From Albifimbria verrucaria (Eukaryota; Ascomycota; Sordariomycetes; Hypocreales; Stachybotryaceae), in NCBI GenBank assembly GCA_020081605.1, contig JAHREC010000045.1:186001-250000 (forward strand): a stretch of DNA of 64,000 bases, written 5' to 3'. The position numbers were made by a program, and so were the translations under genes. The notes below the pieces were generated by a model. The model ran no database searches. It was not told where the DNA came from and was given only the letters and a program-made list of their open reading frames with translations. Below, one piece after another: positions 23,304 through 35,847 of the stretch; position 1 is the first letter of the stretch; each line of letters starts with the position of its first letter.

Positions 23304-24783
23304 TTACTCGCAGACGAAGCAGAAAGGCGTGCCTCCGAGGGTATCAATGAGCTGCCTCAAAGTCCTCTTTCGGTTCAGAGGCTCAAAGAGAAGGACATCA
23401 TCCAGTGTCGCATTCTGACGGAGGGAATATCTGACCACGAACGACTTCCTGCGATATTCTGAACAACTTCATGTCAGCCAAAGGCACCGAGATCAACGAG
23501 ACAAATCTTACCTGGCGATTCTTCCAGTCCAAGTTTTGCCATACGAAATATAGCCTGTCCAGCTGTTGATGGTGAAGCCAGAAAGCGGGCTCCAACGGGC
23601 TAAAGAAAAAGTCGCTCCCGGGATCGCCACCTATACAAGACAAGTAAGTTACATTATGACTCTTTGGGGATTGAGATCATTTAGAGGTGCACTCACTGAC
23701 AGTATAATGACCCCCGCCATGAACCCCAAACAATATATTTGACGACTCAGGGTAGCGGCTATCCCCTTGCATGATTGCTTGAAACAGCTCAATGTTCGGA
23801 CTCTCAAGAATGAGCTGGGTTGCGTTGCGGAACGAGGCCCAATGTGCACAAACGTATCCGTTAAGGTCGCGTTTCAAGCAACGAGGGTTATACCGTGTAG
23901 GGTCAGGATCGATAACATTACCTAAAGTGACAGTGTAGTTTCTGAAAGGTCCGCTGTGAACGCACCCCTCCGCTACCTAAGGGAGCTCCGGGAACCTCTA
24001 ATCCTGGAACCGGACCGACAGTTCGGTCCGGAATCCACTTTCCGTTGCTACCAAGGGAGGTGGGAGAGCCGTCAAACAGAGGTGATGCATCAATATCATC
24101 ACAGTCGAGACCCCATTCCCAGTAGGGAACCGTACCTAGTAAGTCTTAGAATAACAATATGGAATGCGATAGGCAGACCAACCAGTATAACCGCATTCCT
24201 TTAGCTTCTCTGCATATGTATATAGGAAATAGCGATGGAATAGTAAAAATGATGCCTTGATTAAGCATTTAACCTCAGGGGTGTTCAACTATTCTATCTG
24301 AAATTATACTTACTGAAACATGAACGTATTGTACGAGCAAGACGTGGAGTACAGCAAAATCATCGAATGCAGTTCTATAGTCCTTAGAACGCGGCCAAGA
24401 CAACCTTAAGAAATCTTACCTAGCGCCCTCGAATGCAGATAGCTTCCTGGCTTGTTCATTAAGCATTGGACTGCGTTGGTGTATGCGATCCTTTCTTGGC
24501 CTGGTATTCTTCTCCTGTAAGTCCAAAGTCAGTACAATTATCTCCTGTTTGTCCTGGCATGGTAGGGGTAGTAGTACCATTCCTTAAAGACCCTCACATT
24601 CTTCTTGTTGCAAGTGTTAGTGCCACTATGCTCTAATCTGTTCATGGCATTGTCAAAGGCCTTCTTGCTCAGTGCTGCCAAGACTTTACCCGAGTCAATA
24701 TCCTTTTGAGGGTATGGAACTGCTCCAAGAGCAAAGCCAAGCCCTAGGAACAGAACCCAGAATATCTGCTTGATTGAAGACAT
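23304..24783 (-). CDS. Tyrosinase (type-3 copper phenol oxidase), secreted, frameshifted
   Basis: The start at 24783 (MSSIKQIFWVLFLGLGFALG) encodes a signal peptide. The order then matches short fungal tyrosinases: NKKNVRVFKEW, GQERIAYTNAVQCLMNKP (about 24500-24420), DDFAVLHV, FHRYFLYTYAEKLKECGYTG, VPYWEWGLDCDDIDASP, CVHSGPFRNYTVTLGNV, HGGGHYTV (first CuB histidines), GDPGSDFFFSPLEPAFWLHHQQLDRLYFVWQ (CuB) and the tail GGTPFCFVCE ending at 23304. At least five short introns fit. Frame breaks are at C4 23965-23968 and near 23415. The CuA block reads LLFHRYF where many relatives have LPWHRYF; the copper-binding His is kept. Tyrosinases oxidise phenols to quinones, for pigment or tailoring reactions. 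With the signal peptide it would act outside the cell or in the secretory route. Confidence 0.87.
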
Positions 24784-26411
24784 TTTGAATGTGCTAATGG
24801 ATTTTTGCAGAGGCACGTATACTAAGGCATTTTCTTTACGTTTGGAATATGGTAACAAGCCAGATTTAAATAGTTGAACTTTGTCCTCCATCCACTTGGA
24901 AACAGCCCACCCCCACTGCTAAATAATCCTAACCCCTAGAGAAGCAGGGTTTCGATCAATCTGTTGAGTAGCCGCCTCCGCATACATGTCGTATATCGTT
25001 TCGAATGTGCTGTATGTTGTAGACTGGCTTGAAGAAGGCATTCACTGTCTGCAATGCAACCCTTTGAGTTGCATTTATTCTACGGACGAACCAGGTTCGC
25101 AACACAAATCCTCTACCCATGTGCTGATTCCCAATGTTTCAAACTCCGCTCTACCAGATGATCTTGTCAAAAACGGCAGCGAGTCGCGTGAGGGTTTCAG
25201 TTGGTGTGTTCACTGGGATCACCAATACACAGATGCTACCTTGTGTAGAATATTTCACATTTCTGCAGAGCTCTTCTCAGCCAAGAGTTCTCCTTAGCCA
25301 ATCGCAGTTTCTCAAGCTTACTAGCTTCAGGCATCGCCGAAGCCTCTTTTGCTTAACCGGGTAACGGTGCCAATTGGGCCCGAGTACGGAAGCAGTCAGC
25401 ACTGCTTATGCTGCATGTCAGCGTTTGTAGCCGCATTTTGCGTAAAACTTGACTAGTCTGATTATCGGCAGTTGACGTTCTAAACTTCCGTCTGCTTAAT
25501 CCTTCTTTGAACGCATATAAGTCTCTTGATGTTTTGAAGACAGTCTAAACGCCTTGTAGGACGTACCATCAGTACGCTGGTGCGAGATAACAGTAGTGAT
25601 GAATATCCCTATGTCTGGAATTGTCTAATATGGTGGTGTCTGTCAGCTTTGACCCTGTTTATGTAAACTCTATCTAATCCTATTACTTGTTACGAACAGA
25701 CGGCGTCGCCAGCTGAGAGTCTAGAACAGTCTTTCTTCCCTAATGTGTAAATTATCATGTCGAACCAGAAAATACTACGGATGGTTGTTCGAGCCGCATG
25801 CGTCAATGCTACAGTTACTTTCGTGTTACCACAATATTTGCTGCATTATATGTCTGGTGCAGACAACTTGTTACACATAATCTGACAATACAGGTGATCT
25901 CCGTCTTACGGTTGATGTGCAATGGACTCTTACTCTTGGGATGGGTTACAGAGCCACTATTTCTAAATGATAAATCGCCAATGTGGGAAGTTTCTTGGGA
26001 GAATATCTATGGTCCCGCCACTCGAGGTTATTTTCTCAGGTTGTGATACCTGTGGGAGGTATCTAAGAGTAAAGCTGCTTGGCTTGCTATAAAATGGGGA
26101 AGGCGAGCCGAAAACATGATGGATGTTAACCTTGTCATGATGGTAACCGAATGAACCGAGGAGGACACCACCATTGATGTACGAGTAAGCGACTATCCCT
26201 ACATAGGCCTTGCTACTACAGTAGAAAGTCTCTGCTGGATAACGCACCAGAGCAACAGGTTCTTCCCTATGCTAGTGGTACGGTCGATATGGGGTTTAAC
26301 CTTACGCTTAATATGAAAACTAGTCCCTGAGATACCTTTCGGAAGTGATCATTGCAAGCAGTCAATCTTGAATATATTCATAGAATACAAGGTACAGACT
26401 AGCATACCTGT
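24784..26411. other. Intergenic, no supported gene
   Basis: About 1.6 kb between the tyrosinase start and the 3' end of the P450. Open frames at 24986-25297 (plus) and 25963-26247 (minus) have no motif or signal I can recognise, and neither has flanking exons. The left 400 bases should contain the tyrosinase promoter. Confidence 0.5.
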
Positions 26412-28201
26412 TTATCTTCTCTCCCTTACTCTGCACACTACTCCACTAGTCCGATAGAACCACCGCGAGCTCGTCCACCAAGTCTCCTGAGGATCATCCA
26501 GCTCTATGTCAAAAGTCGCAATTAGTGTGGCAACTACTTTGATTGTCTCCACCTGGCTAAAGTGGCGACCAAGGCAGATTCGCGATCCACCTCCAAATGT
26601 CAGATTTGCTGTGCCCCATGCCTGCAGCCTTTCTACGTGTGCATCGTTGGTCTCTCCATCCTGCTGAAGCCATCGATCGGGGCGGAACTTGTCCGCATCG
26701 GGCCCAAAGATGCTTTTATTTCGCCCCACGATGTACGGATTCATTCCAACCAAGGTACCTGCTGGCAGGGTCGAGCCATCTGGGAGTACAAGGCCTGGCT
26801 CAGGCACGATTCTCTCCATGATCATTGATACAACGGGATGATATCTGAGGGTCTCCCGAACAGCAGCATCAAGATAAGGAATAGAATGTGCGGCCGCGTA
26901 TGAGACAGGTTCCCTGCAGGTGCTCTGGCCCGGATCTCACTTTCCAACCTATTCCAAATGCTTCTATCTTTGAGACAGTAGTAGAAGAAAGCGCGAACAG
27001 TGGTGGCCGTAGTATCTGCGCCAGCAATGACTGTAAGTTGATCAGTACGTAGACCTATATCACTTGATTGACATTGTAACTCAGAACATGAGCTAGTTGA
27101 CTTACGGTTGAGTAAAAGATAGCCAACAATTGTCTCCTCATTGACCACTTCTGGGTGAGTTTCCATCGAGCTTATGAAATGCTGAAGAAAGTCGGGCGTG
27201 TCGGAATGGAAATTCTCGTCTTCACCCTTGAGACGCGCCTTAAGCGCCTTGATGGCGATGCCCGTTACGGTGGAGAGGTTGGGAGGTCCGAGGCGGTATA
27301 CTGGGTTCTTATCGAGCCAATGATCCAACCACGGCATTTGACCACACAGTCCCAAATAGTCAATAGATTGATCAGCAATGGCCAAGGTACCATCGAAGTC
27401 GCACCCTTTATCCATGTATCCGAATTTCTTGCTAAGTGTGACGGCACCGAGGAGATCCCACGCAACTACACATAAGTTAGGACCCTCAACCCGTGTTGTG
27501 GAGAGGCAAGTGGCTCACAATACGAAATCCATTTGCCCAACTCGCAGACTTTCCCAGGCTTGATGAACCGGAGTCGAATGTGTTCGCAAAGCTCTAGAAG
27601 CATCTTATCTATGTGCCCTTCCATCGCTATCGCCCGTGGGAGTGAGTAGTATTTCACGACCGGACGTTTCATCCGCGCGTGTTCAATGTTGTTCGTCTCG
27701 CTAAACATGTGGTACGTGATCTTTCCGTTGCTGATTACGCTATTGTTCTTGTAAAAGTCGCTCTTCGAATAGTGATCAGTTCTTGTGAACTAACGTATTT
27801 AATCTTAAAATGCCCATTCAATTACCTTCATCCACTTTCCGTCCGTACTATAGATGACCCTTGTCAGCTCCGGACAGTCCAGATCGAGAAGATTCGGACC
27901 AATTCGAACAATCGGCCCGTGTTTCTCATGGAGCTTCTTGATCAGGGGCGCGTAATTGCCTGTGTATACTAGCCACAGGCGCCAGAGATCGGTTACGCCT
28001 ACCACCACTTTAACTGTGGACCTGAACCGTTAGGGGCGGGTGAAACAAACCAGCAAGAAATGGGCCAGGATACTTGCTAAGCGGCGACTTGGCAAGCCTC
28101 TTCACACGCCATACTGCTGACACCAAGAAAACAAGGATTATGCTCAATGTGGTGAAGATGAGTGATTTCCGCTGACTAGGGCTTGAGGTGAGAGTGTCCA
28201 T
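26412..28201 (-). CDS. Cytochrome P450 monooxygenase (pisatin-demethylase-like group)
   Basis: From 28201 (MDTLTSSPSQRKS) there is one membrane anchor (LIFTTLSIILVFLVSAVW) and KYPGPFLAG, then an intron ending just before VTDLWRLW. Next come KKLHEKHGPIVRIGPNLL, an intron, ARMKRPVVKYYSL, the I-helix AGADTTATT (about 27020), the K-helix ExxR in VRETLRYHPV (about 26850), the PERF-like region FRPDRWLQ and the heme loop FGGGSRICLGRHF. The C-terminal DPQETWWTSSRWFYRTSG is typical of pisatin-demethylase-like CYPs. The protein is ER-bound and takes electrons from NADPH-P450 reductase. Between I- and K-helices the frame is broken at C3 26912-26914 and is repaired by one base, giving PAGEPVSYAAA. Substrate unknown; detoxification of a plant compound or tailoring are both possible. 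Confidence 0.9.
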
Positions 28202-30205
28202 TTTGTAAGCCCAGGTCAATGCTTTTAGCAGCTCCGGTACCGTCTTTTGAGGCTTATACTGCTCGGATCTATTATAGAAGGTAATGCTCAGGTGAAAGCA
28301 AAGAGCAAGGTGACTGATGCTATCCTAATCCATACCAGAGCCTCATTCCAATATGCACAATATGTTGTCTTCTGTTCATTGGTAGGCCTAGGTATTTGAG
28401 GCGGGGGTTCAGCGAGCGGGGAAGAGTGGCTTATGGAGGGACGCAAATCACGCTGAGACCGGCTCTTAGTGCCTTGATCAATGAGAGATGATATGTGGCT
28501 AAATGGTCAAGTCAGGAGGGTCTTTCAAATGATGGCACATCGATCAGGCTGACGAATGCTTCTCCATATTGGTGTACGGCGCAATGGTCTACGTCCGATA
28601 GGCTTCTCCAATTACTCCCGTAACTCTTCGCCTTGGTAAAACAATTAACAATACTGGGTCCATCTGTTCACCTTCCTGTTTGTTTTAATGAGTTGATGGC
28701 TGACCCGGCTTGGTGTGATATAATGTCCTGTTCGTTACCTCGACGAACATTTCTATGATCGCTGGTGAATGTATGAGTGCCTCAGACACCAATGCAGCTA
28801 TCCCCATGTTTGCAGAAACGCCATTTTCAGCTTTCCACTGTAGCCATGTGATTGTAATTGGCGGAGTTGGTGAATCTCCCCGCAACAACCACCCCGCGAT
28901 TCACCACACAACAAGCACCCTGTGGTCAAGGTTGCAGCCAGGGAATGATGGCAGAGTTCGGCTTGTGAGGGGCCTATTGGAGACTGTCGAGGCGATTAAC
29001 AATCACTGTTACTGAAAATGCGTTCTGTGTCACGGCACGGAATTTTAGGAGTGTCACTTCTAACGTGCCAAGCCGCAAGACATGGTCGTGTAATTCTACG
29101 AGGCCGAATACCACAGAAAGATCCATGCAAGGATCGAATATTCAGCGAGTAAATCTTGTTTGGTTCGCTTGTGCTGGTGATAGGAATTGACAGTTTGAAC
29201 CACCGGCAAACCAAGGAGCTGATTCGTGCCGCCAACTCTCATGCAGTGTCTCTTCCTTTGTCATGTCAATACCCGAGCTGACCCAAACAGCTGTCTGCGG
29301 CGTCGTCCTCGAGGCGGACTGCCGCGTCGATAGCACGCCCTGGGAACTATGCGCAATGGATTTATATATAAACCTCTATACAAACCTAGTAAAGTGGTCT
29401 AAGATTCTATGTAATCTTCCTTTATACAAGAATATTAGCCTATAAGTCCGATTCGGCAAGTGACCTACATGGGATTTCCTTCTTTCTCGGGGTAGCAGAG
29501 AACAACATGTTATGCGGAAAGCTGGCTGCCCGCATTGCACAAGACGTCAGCCAATATTGCACAACACCGAGACATTCACCGTTAACATCGGAGCAGCAGT
29601 CTTCTGCCATTTCACATCACCAATTAGACTATGGAATGGGGCCACAGCGGTTATTACGCCTGGGAAAAGCTTTATACTCGTTCTTTAACTCGAAGTTTCA
29701 CGCTCATGAGCCTACGCAAGAAAAGCAAATACTTATTCTTCCTAGGGTTGTGATTTTCCTTGATATGCCGGCATGGCCAATTTGTAATGACAATGAGGGC
29801 TCTATTGCTTTACTGATTTGCTACTCAGTCTACAGCTTCACGGCCTCAGGGGATAAGATGTGATTATTAGCTAGATATAGAGGAAAAAGGCATTCCTTTT
29901 TATTTTACTTCTATATTATTTTATTTTTTTCTTTGTTTTATTTTATTTTATTTATTCATTTTCTAACTCTTTTTCCAATCTTGTTTTTTCCGCCAAGCAT
30001 TTTACGGTTCCATGCCTGATATCCACATTAGGGAAAAGTATCTCTTCGTGATGCAACCATGAGTTGGATCGACCCGCAGGCCGACCCGCTAGTCCAAGCT
30101 CGGATATTTCTTCCACCGGAACATTGCACCATATTCGTCGTGTAACGTTATCATCCTGCATCATTCCTCTGCCATTCATTCCATTGTATTCAAGTCTCGA
30201 TTGCC
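28202..30205. other. Intergenic, no supported gene; low-complexity ATTTT tract at 29895-29960
   Basis: Two kilobases with only short unrelated open frames (for example 29507-29863 plus). The section 29895-29960 on the plus strand is a T-rich run of ATTTT and TTTTA words. The left end is the P450 promoter and the right end the promoter of the regulator at 30206. Confidence 0.5.
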
Positions 30206-32656
30206 ATGGCCCCGGCAAGGTGCAGAGCGCATGTGTTCGATGTCGTCGGCAGAAGCTCAAGGCAAGTTTGGCATTATATCCTTGCATGAATTAAAGCAAC
30301 GACCTTTGATGACGTAGGATAGTGCGATTCCGAACGGCCATGCACCCTGTGCTCTCGGGCCGGCGTGCAGTGTGTTGCAAGCCAGCCGTCTCGATGGCGG
30401 CCCTATAGAGAAGCCTCATCGGCTAAGAAGAATATCCGACTACCAAAGAGCCGAGGAAATGACCCTTTTCCTGCAATGGAAGAGTCTAGTGTTCCACAGA
30501 GCCATGGTCACTCAACCTCCCACCCTGGTCGAGACTCGGATGCGGATTCTGTTGGCGAGCGGAGGGAGTCATTGACCGCAGAGCCTTGGGCCGTGTCCAG
30601 CTCGACAATGACGCTAGTTGAGGAGGTGAGAGAAAATCACTACTGTTAGAATCCAGCTTGTTCACATGCTTAGGCTTTCCATCATCATGATTCCACGTCT
30701 CCTGACATATCCAGGACTTGTGCTTTGGGTTATGGGCAAGATCCAGACCAAACAGTTTCAGATGGTAGCCAATACGTTCCATGCCCGCGTATGAAGTCAT
30801 CTGCCCAAGGTCCGAGATTGTCACGCGCCGCAGCTACAGAACTCCTTTCCTTCCTTCCACAACGCCAAGTTGCAGACATTTTGGTTGAAATCTACTTTGA
30901 AAAGGCTCATTGGTTCATGTTACTCTTCCATCAGCTAGATTTTAGGAGCTCAGTGGCATCGCTATACTCCAACAGCATCGAAGCTGGCAGTCAACTGGAC
31001 GCCAAGACCATGGGCTTTGTTGGCGTGTTTTTAGCTGTCTGCTCCATCAGTCTGCGCCTTCTCCACGAGAACCAGTACCGGCAATTGGGTGATCTGGGAA
31101 TTGAACCAGATACCCTTCGGGAAGGCATCCTGACAACATTACGTCTCAGGTTACTTGACGTGATTGCACTGGGAACTCTCGAGGCTGTTCAAATGTGCGT
31201 TCTTCTCGGCAGTTATTACTTATACCATGGAGAGCCTGAGCTTGCCTGGCCGCTCTGTGGATGCGCCTTGCGCCTAGGCCAGGCACTGGGGCTCCATCGA
31301 TCTTCGCCACTACGTGCATCCGGGCTGCTCCTGGAAACAGCAACAGTTCACACAATGCAGAAACCAAAAAGCGATGTTGGTGGGCGATACATGAGATTGA
31401 TACCTTCTGTTCCATGATTTACGGTTTCCCTCAGAGTATTTCCGATGCGGATTGCGACGTCGAGCCTTTGGATCCTCAAAACCCATGGTCAATGGCTGCC
31501 GATGCCGAGCCATCTTCTACTAGTCAAACTACTCTCCTGGAGTATAAATGCGCCATGTTGAAGCTTTCCAAAATAATCAAGGCAACGTTGAACGAAGTCT
31601 ATAAAACACGACCTAATCCACAAAGCGACTCAGGCCACCACCGATCAAGAGTTGACGATCTAGTCTCCAGAATAGCGTCTTTGAATGCTCAACTTTCTGA
31701 CTGGTACTCTGGCCTCCCTAACGCTCTGAGGTTGGGCAACCTTGGGGAGCTGATTGACGAGCAAAGTGTTCCAAACTCGCCAGCACTGACTTGGAAGGAT
31801 CAGCTTTTGCAACTTCAAGCTCTTGCATTAAAACTTGCATTTGAAAACACGCGGATCCTCATACATCGACCTCTGCTCTCACAAAAAGTCACACGAATCT
31901 CACGTACATCAGACAGATCGGCGAGTGGCCCGGCTCAGAACCAACTCAATCTTTCTATCCGCACTTGTCGTGAGGCAGCACTACAGATCTCATGGGCGAG
32001 CAAAGCAACAATCTTCCGTACTGCATCAACAACTTATGCTTTAAGCTTCGTCTCATTGCATCTTCTCACTGCCGGAGTCACGCTTTGTATTATGGCGAGT
32101 TTAGATCCACTGAACAAAGAAGCACAGGAGTGGAAGCTGGGCATCCGCAGGCTAATGGAGATGTTGATGATATTGAAGTCAAGAACGATTTTAGCCGACC
32201 AGGGTCTTCAGCTTCTCAAAAGCTGTTTCGTTTAGTGGTAGAGAAAGAGGTGGAGACGATGGTCAACGTTGACTCTTCCACAGATGGGCCAAGTGTAGCA
32301 GACACATCAGAACGCGCTACCGGAAGTCAATCGTTTGGTAAGTATAGTGCATTACAGGACGCTGGTGACAAATTCTGATCTCAAGTCGTTTTATAGGGTT
32401 GGTTACTGATCCTGCAGTGCTTTTCAACTTTCACGACGAGCAGCCGATGACACAATTATTACCAAATATTGAACAAGGTTAGTTGTACCTCCAGCCGATG
32501 CCTCTGAAGAATCTTCCTCACATTTTCTTTGTAAACAATGCGGCTAATGATGACGCATCTATAGACGGCTTCGCAGAGCTAGATTTTCCCTCCTCTATTA
32601 GCATGGACCAAGCTTGGATTTGGGATTCGATATTTGATGTTGAGGCATGGAATTAA
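30206..32656 (+). CDS. Zn2Cys6 transcription factor with Fungal_trans domain; GC-AG intron in the zinc cluster
   Basis: The zinc cluster is split: ACVRCRRQKLK ends at 30261 and KCDSERPCTLCSRAGVQC resumes at 30323. The intron 30262-30322 begins with GC, a rare but accepted GC-AG type; no GT fits. The start MAPAR at 30206 is typical for the family but needs one more base before the Cys cluster; otherwise the frame opens at 30064. A second intron starts at 30626. The Fungal_trans domain follows (LVEIYFEKAHWFMLLFHQLDF, AVCSISLRLL, CALRLGQALGLHR, KRCWWAIHEIDTFCSMIYG). Breaks lie near 31300-31355 and at A4 32218-32221, where one more A gives LKKLFRLVVEKE. The last exons end with DQAWIWDSIFDVEAWN at 32656, an acidic/aromatic tail that could be the activation domain. 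Target genes unknown; neighbours are a P450 and a deoxyribose-phosphate aldolase. Confidence 0.85.
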
Positions 32657-32885
32657 AAACCATTTCTGTAGTTATCTTGCCTTACGAGGGAAATTTTAGT
32701 TTACTGATTCAAAGAATTTATGAAAACGAGCATAATATATTCATATGTAACGTAGCATCTTTTTGACGCACTTATTAGTGACTTTTAGTATTTTACCCCA
32801 GGATGGTTCTGTTAACGTTCATCAATTGACAAAGTATTCATCCTGTTACGTTGATGATCTTGAAAATAATAGTATGGTTCCTCAT

Positions 32886-33672
32886 CTAATAACCCCCAGA
32901 TGATCCGTCCTCAATTGGCTTGAACTCAACAGTTGTTGGGACATCAGTGATGCCTCTTTTACCTGCCTCCTCCATGATTGCAATTGTGGCAGTTGCGCCG
33001 ATGCGAGTGACGCCCAGTGACATAACATGGAGTAGGTCATCCAGCGTCCGTACACCTCCCGCTGCCTTGACCTGTACATCCGGCTTTGAATGCTGCCTCA
33101 TGAGCTTGAGATGGGGTACGGTTGCCCCTTATAAGAGTACTTGCCATCGGGCTGTTTGACGAAGCCATAGCCCGTGGACGTTTTAACGAAGGCGACCCCG
33201 ATCTCAGAGCAGATCTCGCAAAGTTTGATGATGTGGTGTTCCTTGAGATAATCATTCTCAAAAATGACCTTGAGAATGGCACCGTGCTTGATCACGGCAT
33301 CGTTGATCTGGCGGATCTCGGAAGCGACATAGTCCCATTCTTCTCCAAGCGCTTGGCCGATGTTGATAACCATATCAATCTCTTTGCCACCCGCAGCCGC
33401 TGCTGCGTCTGCTTCGAAGACCTTGACTGCGGTTGTGCTGTTGCCATGGGGAAAGCCAATAACAGGGCAAACCAGCACATCACTGCCTTGAAGCTCTTTC
33501 AGGGCCAAAGGAATAAGGTACGGCTTGACGCACGCAGTTGCAACGCCATACTTTTGGAGATGCGGAGGCCATCGAGGATGTCTGTAGTTGTCATAGTTGG
33601 GTGGAGAAGAGAGTGGTCGATCATCTTGGCGATCTGACCAAGGGTCACAGTGATGGTGTTTGATTGAGCCAT
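32886..33672 (-). CDS. Deoxyribose-phosphate aldolase (DeoC type), two homopolymer frameshifts
   Basis: From 33672 (MAQSNTITVTLGQIAKMIDHSLLHP) the sequence follows DeoC: ACVKPY after repair, PVIGFPHGNSTTAVKVFEA, KEIDMVINIGQALG, ILKVIFENDYL, AFVKTSTGYGF (the Schiff-base lysine is in VKTSTG) and VQVKAAGGVRTLDDLL with the second catalytic lysine. The length of about 262 residues is normal. The enzyme splits 2-deoxyribose-5-phosphate into glyceraldehyde-3-phosphate and acetaldehyde in the cytosol, in deoxynucleoside catabolism. The frame breaks at T4 33552-33555 and C4 33125-33128, each repaired by one base, restoring the very conserved motifs around each site, so I take the gene to be functional. 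It is tail-to-tail with the regulator, 230 bases apart. Confidence 0.93.
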
Positions 33673-35847
33673 TTGAACGATTGGGTTCGGATGTGAATTC
33701 AGGGTTGGAAAGATAAGAAGAAGAGTAAAAATAAAAGTATGGGATTGCAAAGTAGTAGACGATTCATGTGCGTCGTCCGATGAATTTATAGCTTTTGACC
33801 GAAACGGCTTCCCTACGAACTTGTGGCATTTGCTCATTCACAGCCATGGATGGCAGCACCGAAGTTGTACGGCCTAAAGAGGAAATATGTTCCACCGGCG
33901 AGTAAGTGAGTAAATGCGACATGATCCGCCAGCCGCCGGCTCCGGTTACCGCATCAGGAATAGAGTCATTTACAGTCGAATATCGAGAAGATCTCCATAC
34001 ATAGGCTGTAGTCCAACTTCTCCTAATCTTGACACTTATCCTCACTGGTGCATTGTTGTGACCGCTGTTACTATACTGAATTGACTGAAATTGTGAAATA
34101 CTAACGATTGATACGTAGCTTAATAACAGCTGCAGATGCTTACCGAGTTGTCCTTGGCTTTTCTTTACTATCTAGAGTAAATCCAATCCACTCCACTGGT
34201 AGACAATGGCAGGACTTCTAGTGGTACAGCTTAAAGCCATCGAATCCCCGCTATATCATCATAGTCATGATACACCGCAATTAGATACTATACGGGGCAC
34301 CATCAGTTTTGTAACATCACTTTAGTAGTAACTTGTAATGATACACCATGGAGGCGTTTGAATGAGTCGCTATTATCAATGGTGAGTACTGGAGTTCTGA
34401 CAACACGTCCGAGGCTACAAGACATGCAGTAATCCGAAGTTGCTTAGCCTCCTCGTTGCCTTACTTGACTTCGCCGAAGCAGAGGCGAGCTCGTATTTTG
34501 AGGCCTTGTAGTTAATCACATAGCTATTGTCGTACCAATGGGGAATTCTCTCTGAAAGTGTTGTTTAAAACAACGCTTTGCTCACTTTATATATTCTGAT
34601 AGAAGAAAAGATAATAGAAGTAGACGTAGAAAAATAAAGTTCCCTTTAAGATTTTATTGTTACTTTTTACTCATAAAATATAGTACCTATAATTTCCCTT
34701 TTCCTATAAGCATGTTATCGTGGAGTGTAACCTGTCGAGCTACCAATTGCTCGAGGGGTGCAACGAAATGGACAGGGATTTGCGGGAAATGTTAGGGTAC
34801 GATGTGGTGGGGACGAGAATGCTTGTTATTGTGGGACTGCATGGGTGGAAGTCTGGGTCGTTCTGACGGACGAACCACGAGCACGCCTTGCACGCCTATT
34901 ATGGGCTAAGTTGAAATGCTGTACACATTACTGGGCAAATCGATTAGGTAGGTAGTTGATGGACCTGTTCTACTGTCTCCTCGCCTGGTCTGTTCTTTCT
35001 TCTCCTTGTGTCTTCTTCCCATACGTGTGCATAATCAAGGCTGAGTAGAGGCTTATATAGATCATCAAAGATGCTCTTGATTAAATATGATATTAATTAG
35101 CCTAGTTTTACGGCCGAGGTGCAAGGAAGAGTGCGTTTATGGAGCTGGTTTCAAGGTCATATTGTGGAGACGAGTCAGCTCCGACAGCTCTCAACCCCGG
35201 TTGTCCAAGGTCGAGGTGAAGCAAAAGGGTAATAGAAAACTTGAACGACCCACTGAGCTGCAAAATCTGATGTGAGCCCTAGCCAGCAACTCTTCAACAG
35301 CGGAGTCAGTTGTAAAATTTTATCAGCCAACCTTGCTTGGTAGCCAGATGGTCCCACTCCAGGTCCCCGAATCTCGCATCATACATATGCCTCTCTACCG
35401 CTATTCCATAGTACCTACACTGATTGGTGTCCACTCTCTCGAGCATTCTTATCTTAAGTAAGCCCGAATTTGGGCCTCAGCTTGGTTCTCGACATAGCAT
35501 AGCCACAGAACCCTCCCAAGACAAATTTTCATTACGAACTGCCGTGGCATAATTAACACCCAACTTTCTTAAAGTGTACCTAGGGCTTACATTCATTTGT
35601 GACAGGCCTGGATAGAACATGTGAAAGCTCCATATAGTTCTGATTATATATATATCTCTGAGAAACTTTCGGGGTCTACATCCGCTGGTTCTTCCAAGGC
35701 GTTGGACACTAGTCCTGGGCAATGATCTTTTAATCCTGCCTAAGTGAGTGAATCATCAGTGACAAATTTCGCGACATTGCCTATCCACAGCATTTATTTC
35801 TTGACTTCTCGCACTTTCGTTCTTCTATTTGTTGAACCTGTTACGCA
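33673..35847. other. Long intergenic stretch, no recognisable gene
   Basis: About 2.2 kb with no motif-bearing open frame on either strand. A short AT-rich part lies at 34560-34700. The ends should be promoters of the aldolase (left) and the MFS exporter (right). I see no transposon remnant or tRNA. Confidence 0.5.

Noticed and set aside
22770..23462. A 230-codon plus-strand open frame
   Set aside because: It overlaps the end of the tyrosinase gene on the other strand, has no recognisable motif, and its composition is not protein-like. I treat it as a shadow or chance frame.
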